Positions 1-8,385 of a stretch of 64,000 bases of DNA are shown one piece after another; position 1 is the stretch's first letter; the number at the start of each line of letters is the position of its first letter. The DNA is taken from positions 62,001 through 126,000 of the forward strand of contig JAHCIQ010000004.1 in the NCBI GenBank assembly GCA_026129135.1. The letters are read 5' to 3'. The notes beneath the pieces were generated by a model. That model was not told where the DNA came from, ran no database searches, and saw only the letters and a program-made list of their open reading frames with translations. The stretch comes from Cyanobacteria bacterium TGS_CYA1 (GTDB taxonomy: Bacteria > Cyanobacteriota > Vampirovibrionia > Obscuribacterales > Obscuribacteraceae). The translations under genes and the position numbers were made by a program.

Positions 1-563
1 GCGTTTTTGTTTATAAATTCGCTCAGTGGTCTTTGGACCGTGGCTTCAATCTCGATATCCTCGATTGGTCCGGTCCGACTGGCGGCAAGGAAAAATCTTC
101 GACGAAGCATTGGCGTGCCAAGCTCTGTAGAGCACAAATTGAACGTTTTGAAATTGTAGTTGGCGGATTTAAGCTTTTTTTCAAGGATACCCATTGCTTT
201 TGATTGTTCGAATTCAGGCACGTTTTCAATAAATATTCGCTCGGGTAAGATTTTGGGAATTAAACCAGTAAGGTTTAAAAACGATTGAGCACGGGCGTCC
301 TCGATATCGGCATTCTTTCCTTTGCGAGTGTAAGGCAGACAGGATGGACTCATCCACCAGATATCTGCTTCTTCTATTTGGCTATCTTTGATTGAGTCTA
401 AGTTTCGTGTTGAAGGGGATTGCTTGTAATTGAATTCATAAACCAGATTTGCATCTTGTCCCTGGTCGAATGCTTGCACAATTTCCAAGCCAAATTCATC
501 CCCTAATTGAGCGAATGCACCTATGCCAGAAAAAAACTCCAGGGCTCTATATTTTTTTTGCAT
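1..563 (-). CDS. Dnmt2-like C5-cytosine methyltransferase, 3' end cut by window edge
   Basis: The minus strand is open from an ATG at 563 to base 1 (187 codons, no stop), so the C-terminus lies outside the window. Visible motifs are those of 5-cytosine methyltransferases. The SAM-binding motif I is FFSGIGAF (residues 10-17). The catalytic loop is MSPSCLPYTRKG around Cys75, motif VI is FIENVPEFE (111-119), and a motif VIII-like GTPMLRRRFF follows (149-158). The loop and the stretch after it (TR.G....D.RAQSFLNL) resemble Dnmt2/TrdmT1 (MSPPCQPFTR.G) more than typical restriction methyltransferases, so the target could be tRNA or DNA. PPCQP has become PSCLP, but the Cys is kept. No Shine-Dalgarno is visible, and no in-frame start exists just upstream. 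It is divergent from the TadE-like gene. Family call is firm; Dnmt2 sub-assignment is inference. Confidence 0.85.
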   Translation of the reverse strand, partial: MQKKYRALEFFSGIGAFAQLGDEFGLEIVQAFDQGQDANLVYEFNYKQSPSTRNLDSIKDSQIEEADIWWMSPSCLPYTRKGKNADIEDARAQSFLNLTGLIPKILPERIFIENVPEFEQSKAMGILEKKLKSANYNFKTFNLCSTELGTPMLRRRFFLAASRTGPIEDIEIEATVQRPLSEFINKN

Positions 564-616
564 AAATAATGAAATGGCCAGTGGGTATATTTCAATTACG
601 AGGGTTATGCTAACAA

Positions 617-1186
617 ATGAACCAAATGAAAATCTTACATAAAAGACCGCGACGCAACCAGATTGGCGGCTCCAACATGGCTGAATTCGGGCCTGCGCTG
701 ATTGTGTTTTTCCTGGTAACCTTGTTTCCCCTTATAAATTTTCTGGGATTCGCGATGGGTTCGGCTACCGCCTACATGGCTGCCAAACAATGCGCTAGCA
801 GAGCATCGACCCAAGCCACATTTACTGACGCGCTTGCTGTAGTCCAGACCGAATCTGCCACTTTCGTCAATTCGGGACTGGGAAGATTTGCCAAAATGGT
901 TCCCATCGGTGGGATAGGCGGAAGCGGCATCAATTTGACCATCGTTGCAACGCCCTATGGCGGCGGGACTGCAGTAACCAATGCAACTAATACCAAATTG
1001 GCTTCGGCTGCAACACCGGACACGAATACTTATGAGTACAAAGTTCAGGCAAGTTACAACATCGGACCCTTTATCAATTGCAGTCCTCTTCCCTGGATTG
1101 GTGGCATTCCCGGACTTGGACCACCCGCACCGATGACTTTTACCGCTACAGGCTCTGCCGAATTTCCTGAAGGCTTGAACCAGTAG
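617..1186 (+). CDS. TadE-like pilus/secretion protein
   Basis: A 189-residue protein with a short basic N-terminus and one hydrophobic helix at about residues 22-50 (GSNMAEFGPALIVFFLVTLF). This has the pattern of TadE/TadG-like pseudopilins, where an Ala-Glu-Phe pair sits at the head of the helix. The rest is a small Gly/Thr/Ala-rich domain predicted to be outside the membrane. It may be a minor component of a Tad/Flp pilus or a related secretion system, but no tad ATPase or secretin gene is nearby. ATG at 617 or the next in-frame ATG at 626 could start translation; neither has a strong ribosome site. Family call rests on the N-terminal pattern only. Confidence 0.55.
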   Translation: MNQMKILHKRPRRNQIGGSNMAEFGPALIVFFLVTLFPLINFLGFAMGSATAYMAAKQCASRASTQATFTDALAVVQTESATFVNSGLGRFAKMVPIGGIGGSGINLTIVATPYGGGTAVTNATNTKLASAATPDTNTYEYKVQASYNIGPFINCSPLPWIGGIPGLGPPAPMTFTATGSAEFPEGLNQ

Positions 1187-1265
1187 TAAATTCAAGGTTC
1201 TAGCTATTGACAACCTTATAATGTATAACTATCCTTATGGTTATTACTAATTCGAAGCCTTTCAA

Positions 1266-2135
1266 GTGAAAACTAAAAGCTATTTACTGCTCGCATTAGC
1301 CGTCTGGTTTACGGTTCAGGCTCCGCTTTGGGCTCAAGGGCAGACTGACAATTATTTGAACAATGCCTGGGACACCAGTCAGGACAACGGTGGTTCGTCC
1401 ACTGCTGCACCCCAATATCAAAATCAGGCGCAAGACTATGCGCCCCAGCAGTATCAACAGCAATATCAACAGCAGCCGCAATACCAGCAGCAAGCCGGGC
1501 AGTATCAACAGCCCCAGCAAGCCGGGCAGTATCAACAGCCCCAGCAATATCAACAGCAGCCGCAATATCAACAACAGACTGGTCAGTATCAACAGCCTCA
1601 GCAATATCAAGATTCAAATTACTACGGACAAGCTCAATACAACTCAACTGCCACGCCGCAATCGACAGACTCTTATGTCGACTTGAGTCAGCAAAATGGT
1701 GCCAGCTCCCAGGTCACCGGAAGCTCTCAAACTGCCAGTGCAAACGATTATCAGGATTCTAGCAATTCTGGTGGTGGTGGACATCCCAAAATAAAAGGGG
1801 CAATGAGCGGTCTTGCCAAAATGGTTGGAGCTGGAGCCAGTGTGGCTGCGCCAATTGCTGGCATGTACATGATGAATAAAATGATGCAAAAACAGGGTTA
1901 TGGCTACGGAAGCGGTTATGGCTCAGGCTATGGATATGGTGGAATGCCTTACGGCTCAGCCTATGGCATGCCTTATGGTTCGGGCTACGGAATGCCTGGC
2001 TACGGCTATGGTACTGGCATGATGCCTGGTTATGGCTATGGAACCGGAATGGGAATGGGCGGAATGCCTTATGGTGGTTATGGTGTCGGCAACACCATCA
2101 TGAATCTTGGATTGCAAGGATTGCGCGGCTACTAG
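1266..2135 (+). CDS. Exported Gln/Tyr-repeat and Gly/Tyr-rich protein
   Basis: A 289-residue low-complexity protein. A GTG at 1266 is the only start that keeps the signal peptide; the in-frame ATG at 1221 runs into a stop. Residues 1-24 form a signal peptide ending ...PLWAQG. Residues about 55-118 are a tandem repeat of QYQQPQ and QYQQQPQ units. Then comes a Ser/Thr/Gln-rich spacer, a short hydrophobic stretch near residues 178-205 (GAMSGLAKMVGAGASVAAPIAG), and a tail of YGYG, GMPYG and GSGYG repeats. Such compositions are seen in adhesive, biofilm or prion-like surface proteins, but no named family is recognised and the function is unknown. Confidence 0.75.
   Translation: MKTKSYLLLALAVWFTVQAPLWAQGQTDNYLNNAWDTSQDNGGSSTAAPQYQNQAQDYAPQQYQQQYQQQPQYQQQAGQYQQPQQAGQYQQPQQYQQQPQYQQQTGQYQQPQQYQDSNYYGQAQYNSTATPQSTDSYVDLSQQNGASSQVTGSSQTASANDYQDSSNSGGGGHPKIKGAMSGLAKMVGAGASVAAPIAGMYMMNKMMQKQGYGYGSGYGSGYGYGGMPYGSAYGMPYGSGYGMPGYGYGTGMMPGYGYGTGMGMGGMPYGGYGVGNTIMNLGLQGLRGY
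1437..1618 (+). repeat. In-frame tandem repeat coding QYQQ/PQQ units
   Basis: Short in-frame repeats built from cagtatcaacag and caatatcaacagcagccg variants, coding Gln-Tyr-Gln-Gln-Pro blocks. The copies differ by a few bases, so copy number may vary between strains by slippage or recombination. Confidence 0.75.
1893..2091 (+). repeat. In-frame Gly/Tyr repeat
   Basis: Repeats of ggttatggctacgga- and atgccttatggt-type units, coding GYGYG and GMPYG blocks at the C-terminus of the preceding gene. These are imperfect, protein-level repeats. Confidence 0.65.
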
Positions 2136-2163
2136 AACTGAAAGACAAGTCTCGTTATTTTCG

Positions 2164-5100
2164 TTATTGCCAGATCCAGCGCTCGTACACTTTCATTTTG
2201 TGATTTGAATAAAACTGACCTTTAATCCTGGTCTTTTCTGCTTCGACCACGGCTCCCGGGCTCACTCGCTTATTCCATGCCTCTTCGAATGCCTTTTTAC
2301 CTTTGGCTGAACGAGCAAGAATGGTAGGTACAGCATAATAACCTTCCAGATTCAATTCCATGCGCCCGTGCTTATACGCCCTGAAAATCGAGGCGGGATT
2401 CTTGTTCAAACTCATATACTGGTATCGCGGCATCAAAAGGGATTTGGGACCAGGCGGACTCAGGATTTCTTTCAATGCTTGAGCATAAATACGAGCATCT
2501 GTTTCGCTGCTCTGGAGATAAACTCTAAGCTCCCGGCTTGCTCGCTCTAGCATGACGATATCTTTTGAGGTGAGCTTTTCGCTTATTAATTTCATGCGCT
2601 TCAAGCTAGAAAGAAGAGCCTTGCATATCTGATCCAGTTGCAATAAAGGATTCATATAAGTCAAAGTGTCAGATTCGATTTTGCGATATCGTATCTGGTA
2701 TCGCTTGATGGTGGCATATCCTATCAGCCCGATTAAAACAATTATGCCCAAAGTCAAAAATGCATTGTTTAAGAAGTAAGCAACCAGAGCAAGAGCAACC
2801 GATAAGTAGAGTCCGTCTGCGAACATACCATATAATTCGCGCTGCATTTGTTTTCGGTGTTCTTGATAGGTCAGGTCGAATTTTAAATGCGGCGCAAGCA
2901 GAGTGTCGCTCACACCGTCGTTCCAGTTTTGAATATCGAGACAAGAAACAGTCTGGTTTTGATATGCTTCACCAACCTGCCAGAGCTTGTATACCTTTTC
3001 GCGATTGGCTGCTCGAATGAGCATTTGTCTATTTATTTCTAAATACGAAGTCAAAAGTTGATCGTCAGAGATATCGCTCAAAGCTGGATGAACATGCCCG
3101 ACGCCTTTTTCTATTTGACCATCGTCTGCGATACCATAATACTGAGTATGTTTTTTAGAAAAGCGCTCGTAATCGTTCAAGCCTTTGTCCACTTCCGGGG
3201 CGACGCAAACCACGTCCCAGTTGTTTGCCACTTTTGCTTTGTCGCGCGGGTCGTTAGACTTGGTGTTTATTCTAATGCTGCGACCGCGTAATTGATTGAC
3301 CGATACCGATGCAGTTGTGGTGGTAAGGTCTATCAGTGTATTCAAATCCTGACTGTCCCAGCCTTCTCCAAACAGGGCCCGAGTTCCAATCAAGCATTTT
3401 GTCAGTCCTTTTTCGAAAATTCTGGTGGCAAGACCCACATATAACCGTGATTCCCATGCGGCACTGGTTGATGTCACCTGGCAAATAGTTCCACTGGGTA
3501 GTGTTTTGATTTCAATATCAAGCTGCTTGCCGCCTTGTTCTTTGAGATACTGATTTGCCAGTTTCAAAAATTCTTCAGAAATGCGACTGTCAATCAGGAC
3601 TATCGATCCGGTCACCATGCAGGGGTAGAGTTTTTCTGAAATGGGCGAGCTTACCAGATGTTTTAAAACTCCGATTGCACCACCGACTTCTTCTTCCAGA
3701 TAGTTGTCTGTCATCGAAGTGGTGGCAGACATACGCTCGAAATCTGTAACAACTATAGCTCGCAAATAATCTTGAAGTGATTCTGATTCGATATTCAAGA
3801 TGCGCTCTGCTGCTTTGAATTTACTGGTACTGAAAGCGAGTATGCGATCTTGAACAGAAGCGCGTTTGCGCAGTCCGCCTTCGGTTACGCCATAGCCTAA
3901 TTTGCCCAGTTCGTGCTTGATTTCAAAATAATCGGCTTGTTTTTCTGGAAGCGAACTCAGTTTCAAATTGGTTGAAGCATATTCTTCCAATACGAGTAGA
4001 AAGTCTTCTGTTTGGGGCAAGGCAGAGCGAGCGCCAACTTTATTGCGTACTATCAAGGCAAGCTCGGACTCTACGTTTGCAGCAGCACATTTTAAAATAG
4101 ATTCGCTGATTTTTTGCAGTCTTTCGAGATCTTTTTGATCTTTGTGCTCTTCGTCGTCGGGAGCGAAATTTTCTTTTTGGGTTTCGGAAACTTTTTCTTT
4201 CATCCAGTTGATGAAAGAAGTATTTTTCAGCATTTTTTCTACGAATTCATAGAATTTTTTTGTTTGCACTTCGAAGTGCATACGCTCATTGGCAGAAGGC
4301 TCGACGAAATAGACCAGGTCCTGAAATGGTGAAAGCCCGCCTTCGCGCACCAGGGCTGGGGTAGGAACTTGATAATCTGCTTTGCCGCAAATTGCAGCAT
4401 AACGTGATTCTTGCTTGCCGGATTTTCCATCTGGTGGTGTTCCGGTCAATGCCACCACTATTGGTTCGTCCAGAGCTTTTAAAATGTGGTGCATGATTGC
4501 AGCCCAGTAATCGGTAAGATGGTGGCATTCGTCGAATATGACCACTTCGACACCCTGTCGTCTCAGGTCTTTGACCATCTCTAAAGCGTTTTTATGCAGG
4601 ACTTCTTTCAAGTCGAGGTGTTCGGTCAGATTTTTGCGTAAGCGACTCAAATGACGACCGATTTCTTTTTTGTGCGCACTGGCATTATTTTGTTTGATTT
4701 CAAGAATGCGAAGCTCGGCTTCACCGTAACTCAAGCGTCTTGATGATGTCAGTTCTTTGACCCATGACTTATGAGCCAATTGTTCGAGATAATCTTGTTC
4801 TTTGCCGGGGATGGATAATGCTTGATAAGTCAAAACTGTGATCGGCTTGAGCGGCTTATCTTCGTGTGTGCCGATTAATTCAGAAACTTTGGTTGGGGAA
4901 TTTTTTGGTAGGAATAAATCGAGTTTGTCGCCCCACTGCGATTGAATTGTAGTGTTAGGGCAGAGAATCAAGGCCGGTCTTTGCAGCGTGCTTATAATTT
5001 GTAGACCAATGATTGTTTTGCCAGCGCCGGGAGGTGCCACCACATGTACGTCGCGTTTGCGTCGTGCAAGTTTGTCCTGGACCAGATCGAGTATTTCGTT

Positions 5101-5277
5101 TTGATACTGGCGCAGACCGTGTTTGAATTTAAGACCAATTAAAAGCGGATGCGGCTCGCTTGTGAAATTTGCTTGAACTGGATCCAATTGAGGTTCTGTT
5201 TCGATGCATGTATTTTCTGCTTGCGCAGAAGAAATTATGCCGGTATGTTTGAATGCAGAAGTAAGAGGCAATTTCAT
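2164..5277 (-). CDS. Large SF2 DEAD/DEAH (type III restriction-like) helicase with membrane hairpin
   Basis: A 1037-residue superfamily 2 helicase. Walker A is APPGAGKT (81-88), motif II is DECHH (249-253), motif III is LTGTPP (277-282), motif V is near GEGWD (637-641), and motif VI is NQLRGRSIR (661-669). Motifs Ia and Ib lie around LILCPNT. The two RecA-like cores are separated by a long charged insert of about 300 residues. The layout resembles ResIII/UvrB-type DNA translocases. The unusual part is a hydrophobic hairpin at about 822-856 (YLSVALALVAYFL, then LTLGIIVLIGLIG), followed by 180 soluble residues, which suggests membrane attachment. No methyltransferase or nuclease partner is adjacent, although the Dnmt2-like gene lies 1.6 kb away. 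It is convergent with the Gln/Tyr-repeat gene. Substrate is unknown. Confidence 0.8.
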   Translation of the reverse strand: MKLPLTSAFKHTGIISSAQAENTCIETEPQLDPVQANFTSEPHPLLIGLKFKHGLRQYQNEILDLVQDKLARRKRDVHVVAPPGAGKTIIGLQIISTLQRPALILCPNTTIQSQWGDKLDLFLPKNSPTKVSELIGTHEDKPLKPITVLTYQALSIPGKEQDYLEQLAHKSWVKELTSSRRLSYGEAELRILEIKQNNASAHKKEIGRHLSRLRKNLTEHLDLKEVLHKNALEMVKDLRRQGVEVVIFDECHHLTDYWAAIMHHILKALDEPIVVALTGTPPDGKSGKQESRYAAICGKADYQVPTPALVREGGLSPFQDLVYFVEPSANERMHFEVQTKKFYEFVEKMLKNTSFINWMKEKVSETQKENFAPDDEEHKDQKDLERLQKISESILKCAAANVESELALIVRNKVGARSALPQTEDFLLVLEEYASTNLKLSSLPEKQADYFEIKHELGKLGYGVTEGGLRKRASVQDRILAFSTSKFKAAERILNIESESLQDYLRAIVVTDFERMSATTSMTDNYLEEEVGGAIGVLKHLVSSPISEKLYPCMVTGSIVLIDSRISEEFLKLANQYLKEQGGKQLDIEIKTLPSGTICQVTSTSAAWESRLYVGLATRIFEKGLTKCLIGTRALFGEGWDSQDLNTLIDLTTTTASVSVNQLRGRSIRINTKSNDPRDKAKVANNWDVVCVAPEVDKGLNDYERFSKKHTQYYGIADDGQIEKGVGHVHPALSDISDDQLLTSYLEINRQMLIRAANREKVYKLWQVGEAYQNQTVSCLDIQNWNDGVSDTLLAPHLKFDLTYQEHRKQMQRELYGMFADGLYLSVALALVAYFLNNAFLTLGIIVLIGLIGYATIKRYQIRYRKIESDTLTYMNPLLQLDQICKALLSSLKRMKLISEKLTSKDIVMLERASRELRVYLQSSETDARIYAQALKEILSPPGPKSLLMPRYQYMSLNKNPASIFRAYKHGRMELNLEGYYAVPTILARSAKGKKAFEEAWNKRVSPGAVVEAEKTRIKGQFYSNHKMKVYERWIWQ

Positions 5278-5350
5278 CTATAATTCTCTCAGTTTCACTG
5301 ATCTCTAATTATTACTTTTGTTGAAATCTATAGATAGATACTTATATTTT

Positions 5351-6487
5351 ATGCGCCGCTCTCATTTATCACTGGTTTCTTATTTGGTGGCATCAAGCAT
5401 CAGTTCGAACCTTTGCTTCACTGGTGCTTTTGCTCAAATCGCTCCTCAAACCGAAAAACAATGGCAGTTACTCGAGCATAAGGGGCAGGAAGCCGAAAAT
5501 AAGTTCGATAACGAAAAAGCGAAAAAATATTATCAGCAAGCTCTCGCGCCAGCTGCCAAGCTAGGATCTGACTCCAATCAAAAATTGCAGACGATGGCTC
5601 ATATCTGCAATGCCTGTGTGATGGAAAAGCAGATTTCTGAAGCAGAAACTTACTACCTGGCATTGATTAAACTGGTGCAGGAAAAGAAAACAAAAAACAG
5701 CAAACTAAAACATTCGGGCTTGAGCGATGGCTTGATGTCAGCCATGGATGACCTTGCAGATAGTTATTTCAATTGTTCGTCGGCCAACAAAATAGACATG
5801 ATGAAACACGCGCTTCGCTTGCGCGAGCTTATCAGCGGCGACGTGCATCCAGAAATGAGCAAGAATTTGTGGGCGATTGTTTTGCACTATTACCGGCTCA
5901 AAGATTATTTTAAAGCCGAACCTTATGCAGACAAGCTCGTTTCGATAGATTCGAAAAAACTAGCGGCAGACGATATGAATCTTGGTATTGAATATCAAAC
6001 TCTTGGGACAATCAAAGGCAACAATTTAAAATACGGCGATGCTGAATCGTATTTACGGCAAGCGATTGCTGTATATAGTTCCAGCAATAACATGAAAATA
6101 CTCGAGTCGAATATGGTCAAATCAGAGCTGGCTCTGGTTTTGATGAAGAAAAACGACCTCGATAAAGCTGAAAAAGTGGCAGGTGAAGCTGTTCATTTTT
6201 TTGAAGCTAAATATGGCAAAAGCGCTTCTCAAGCGGTGGGAACCAGAAACATTTTGGCTTCTATTCAAATGAAAAAAAAGAACTACAAAAAAGCGCAAGA
6301 AAATCTTTTGATGTCGCTTTCATCGCTTGAGTCTAATTTCGGAATCGATCAGGAAGTCTCGCTTTCCACATTGAAGCAATTGCAAACATGCTACGAAAAA
6401 TCAGGCAATGCATCCAAAGCTAAAGCAATGGCAGAGCGTATCAAGCGAGTTGAATTTCTCATGTCAAAAGCAAAATCGAGAAACTAA
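5351..6487 (+). CDS. Exported TPR-repeat protein
   Basis: A 378-residue protein if the ATG at 5351 is used. This start gives a clean signal peptide (MRRSHLSLVSYLVASS...GAFAQ), while the upstream TTG at 5318 would bury it. The mature part is almost all tetratricopeptide-type helix pairs, with recurring A..Y...A and KAE...A patterns, for example in the stretches around residues 60-110, 200-250 and 270-360. This resembles the NB-ARC-associated TPR_12/TPR_10 type. It probably serves as a periplasmic or surface scaffold; no enzymatic domain is visible. It is divergent from the helicase gene, and the short space between them should hold both promoters. Confidence 0.75.
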   Translation: MRRSHLSLVSYLVASSISSNLCFTGAFAQIAPQTEKQWQLLEHKGQEAENKFDNEKAKKYYQQALAPAAKLGSDSNQKLQTMAHICNACVMEKQISEAETYYLALIKLVQEKKTKNSKLKHSGLSDGLMSAMDDLADSYFNCSSANKIDMMKHALRLRELISGDVHPEMSKNLWAIVLHYYRLKDYFKAEPYADKLVSIDSKKLAADDMNLGIEYQTLGTIKGNNLKYGDAESYLRQAIAVYSSSNNMKILESNMVKSELALVLMKKNDLDKAEKVAGEAVHFFEAKYGKSASQAVGTRNILASIQMKKKNYKKAQENLLMSLSSLESNFGIDQEVSLSTLKQLQTCYEKSGNASKAKAMAERIKRVEFLMSKAKSRN

Positions 6488-6555
6488 TGTTTCAAGTCAA
6501 TCGAGCTGTGATATAACAAGGTTAGATGAATTGAAAAGTCGAAAAGGCTTTGAAA

Positions 6556-6945
6556 ATGCAGAAATTTCCCAAAATTGAAGTTTTCCTGACAGTCCTTGTG
6601 ACCCTGTTTTTCCTGGGGTTGGGCTTTGGGCATTCGCCAGCTTTTGCCGACTGTTGTTCTAAAGAAAAAGAACAGGTTATTACTAAAGTCGTAGTAGAAA
6701 ACTCGTGTTGTCTGCCAAGCGCCTGCTGCTGCAAGCCCGCAAATGGACCAGTAAAAGAAACGCAGTCTCTTGCTGGCTTTTACAATCTAAGAAGAGAGAT
6801 TTCTACATCGACCGCAGGTCTTGCATCTTCTAACATCCTTTCTTGCATCGATGTCCAGGACAAAAATCCGAAAGGAATACTGGCACTAGAAGCCGGACCC
6901 GTAAGATCCAAGTTATTCATTTTGTATAGATCTCTATTGATTTAA
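6556..6945 (+). CDS. Small exported Cys-rich protein
   Basis: A 129-residue protein from the ATG at 6556, preceded by gaaaagg. It has a strong signal peptide (hydrophobic core at about residues 9-24, ending SPAFA), then Cys pairs and a Cys triplet (DCCSK, SCCLPSACCCKP) within the first 30 mature residues. The rest has one more Cys. It lies 61 nt upstream of the copper-storage-like gene on the same strand, so a role in metal binding outside the membrane is inferred. I do not recognise a named family. Confidence 0.6.
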   Translation: MQKFPKIEVFLTVLVTLFFLGLGFGHSPAFADCCSKEKEQVITKVVVENSCCLPSACCCKPANGPVKETQSLAGFYNLRREISTSTAGLASSNILSCIDVQDKNPKGILALEAGPVRSKLFILYRSLLI

Positions 6946-7006
6946 AAAGCTCCTCATTGATCGAGTTTTCGAGTTTTTTATTCAAATCATAATAGGAGAA
7001 TCTGTA

Positions 7007-7429
7007 ATGAAGAAATTCTTGTATATTGTTGCGGCGTTGCTTATATTCGCCCTGCCTTCCTTTGCTGCAGACAAAGATGCCTGCTGCAAAGACAAAAAAG
7101 CAAATGCAACTGAAAGTTGCTGCAAAACCGATTGCAAATCTTGCGCTGAGGTTTGCAAGAAAGCACTGGCTTACTGCCAGAAAAAGGGTGGAAAGCATGC
7201 TGATGCAAAACATATAAACACGCTCAAAGATTGCATTGCTCTTTGTCAGGCTAATTCAGATCTGAGTTCGCGCAATAGCAAACTATCTGCCGACCTGATG
7301 AAGATTTGCGCTAAAGCATGCTCTGAGTGTGCCAAATCTTGCGAAGCATTGAACGACAAAGAACTGAAAGCCTGTGTCGATTCTTGCAACAGCTGCGCTA
7401 AAACCTGCACCGAAGGTGGACACCACTAA
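7007..7429 (+). CDS. Exported copper-storage (Csp-like) four-helix Cys protein
   Basis: A 140-residue protein with a signal peptide (residues 1-21, ending FA-AD). About 20 Cys are arranged in helical CxxxC and CxxC spacings: CCKTDCKSCAEVC, CIALC, CAKACSECAKSC, and CVDSCNSCAKTC. This is the pattern of the Csp/DUF326 four-helix bundles, which hold many Cu(I) ions in the bundle core. The signal peptide makes it the exported, Csp1-like version. The ribosome site is taggag, 9 nt before the ATG. It ends GGHH, a possible extra metal site. Likely cotranscribed with the Cys-rich gene before it. No copper regulator or exporter is next to it. Confidence 0.82.
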   Translation: MKKFLYIVAALLIFALPSFAADKDACCKDKKANATESCCKTDCKSCAEVCKKALAYCQKKGGKHADAKHINTLKDCIALCQANSDLSSRNSKLSADLMKICAKACSECAKSCEALNDKELKACVDSCNSCAKTCTEGGHH

Positions 7430-7459
7430 ACACGGTCTGTCTGGTGCATTATGTCTTGC

Positions 7460-7481
7460 GTCCAGGCCCTGTGGCCTGGAC
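7460..7481. terminator. Bidirectional hairpin between csp-like gene and panB
   Basis: A perfect 9-bp stem (gtccaggcc / ggcctggac) with a ctgt loop, between two convergent genes. The + side has only a late aattttt run, so it could stop transcription from both sides with moderate strength. Confidence 0.6.
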
Positions 7482-7503
7482 GACAGACGAAATTTTTAAA
7501 ACA

Positions 7504-8367
7504 CTAGCTCTTTGAAGCAGATTTCAATTTGTCTTGAAAGAGCTTTTCTTCTGCTTCAGACAGGAAAAATGATTCTTGAGCGCTTGGGAATTTACTCGTC
7601 ATTACATCAGAAGCGTAATTCTTTATTGCTTCAGAGCAAACTTCGTCTAGTGACGCATAACGTCTAACAAAACGCGGTTTGAAATCTGTGTATTTTCCAA
7701 GCAAATCGTCTGTCACAAGAATTTGCCCATCGCATCCATCGCCAGCACCTATACCGATTGCTGGAATTTGCAATTTCTGGCTGATGATTTTAGAAACAGA
7801 ATATGGCACCATTTCCAGTACCAGGGCAAATACGCCTGCGCGCTCGAGGGCAAGTGAATCTTCTATGAGTTTTATGGCGTCGTCAGCGCTCTTGCCTTGC
7901 ACATGTGTGCCGCCAAAAACGTTAATAGACTGGGGCGTGAAACCAAGGTGTCCCATCACCGGAATTCCCATTGATACCAGACGTGATATTACTTGCAAAT
8001 TAAGTTCGGTGGCGCCTTCGAGTTTGACTGCCTGAGCTTGAGCCTCTTTGATGAAACGACCGGCATTAGATATTGCGTGTGTTTCGTCTACCTGATAACT
8101 CATGAAAGGTAGATCTGCCACCACGAGTGCACGCTCAACACCACGAGTAACTGCTTTGGTGTGATGGATCATGTCTTCCATCGTCACTGCATGGGTGGTT
8201 TTATGACCTAATGCCACCATGGCGAGACTGTCGCCGACCAGAATCAAATCGACTCCAGCCTGGTCTAGAATTTTTGCGGTCGAATAATCGTAAGCCGTGA
8301 GACAAACAATTTTTTTGCCTTCTTGCTTATATTTTTTCAGAGTAAGTGTTGATACGGACTTAGCCAT
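7504..8367 (-). CDS. panB: 3-methyl-2-oxobutanoate hydroxymethyltransferase
   Basis: A 287-residue PanB, the usual length for the family. It adds a hydroxymethyl group from methylene-tetrahydrofolate to 2-oxoisovalerate, making ketopantoate, the first step toward pantothenate and CoA. Characteristic stretches are LTAYDYSTAKILDQAG, ILVGDSLAMV (Mg-binding Asp), VADLPFMSYQ, KLEGA, PVMGHLGFTPQS and IPAIGIGAGDGCDGQILV. All key motifs are intact. It sits 18 nt downstream of the TPR gene at 8386 on the same strand. PanC and PanD are not in the window. Confidence 0.96.
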   Translation of the reverse strand: MAKSVSTLTLKKYKQEGKKIVCLTAYDYSTAKILDQAGVDLILVGDSLAMVALGHKTTHAVTMEDMIHHTKAVTRGVERALVVADLPFMSYQVDETHAISNAGRFIKEAQAQAVKLEGATELNLQVISRLVSMGIPVMGHLGFTPQSINVFGGTHVQGKSADDAIKLIEDSLALERAGVFALVLEMVPYSVSKIISQKLQIPAIGIGAGDGCDGQILVTDDLLGKYTDFKPRFVRRYASLDEVCSEAIKNYASDVMTSKFPSAQESFFLSEAEEKLFQDKLKSASKS

Positions 8368-8385
8368 CGTAATTTTGGTCGACTC

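Noticed and set aside
635..1213. Long minus-strand ORF opposite the TadE-like gene
   Set aside because: The + strand frame has a transmembrane helix and a family pattern; the minus frame has no recognisable features and is a shadow.
1296..1686. Leu-rich, Ile-rich and Asn/Ser-rich ORFs over the Gln/Tyr repeat
   Set aside because: Other frames of a tandem repeat give regular low-complexity ORFs; the secreted repeat protein has a signal peptide.
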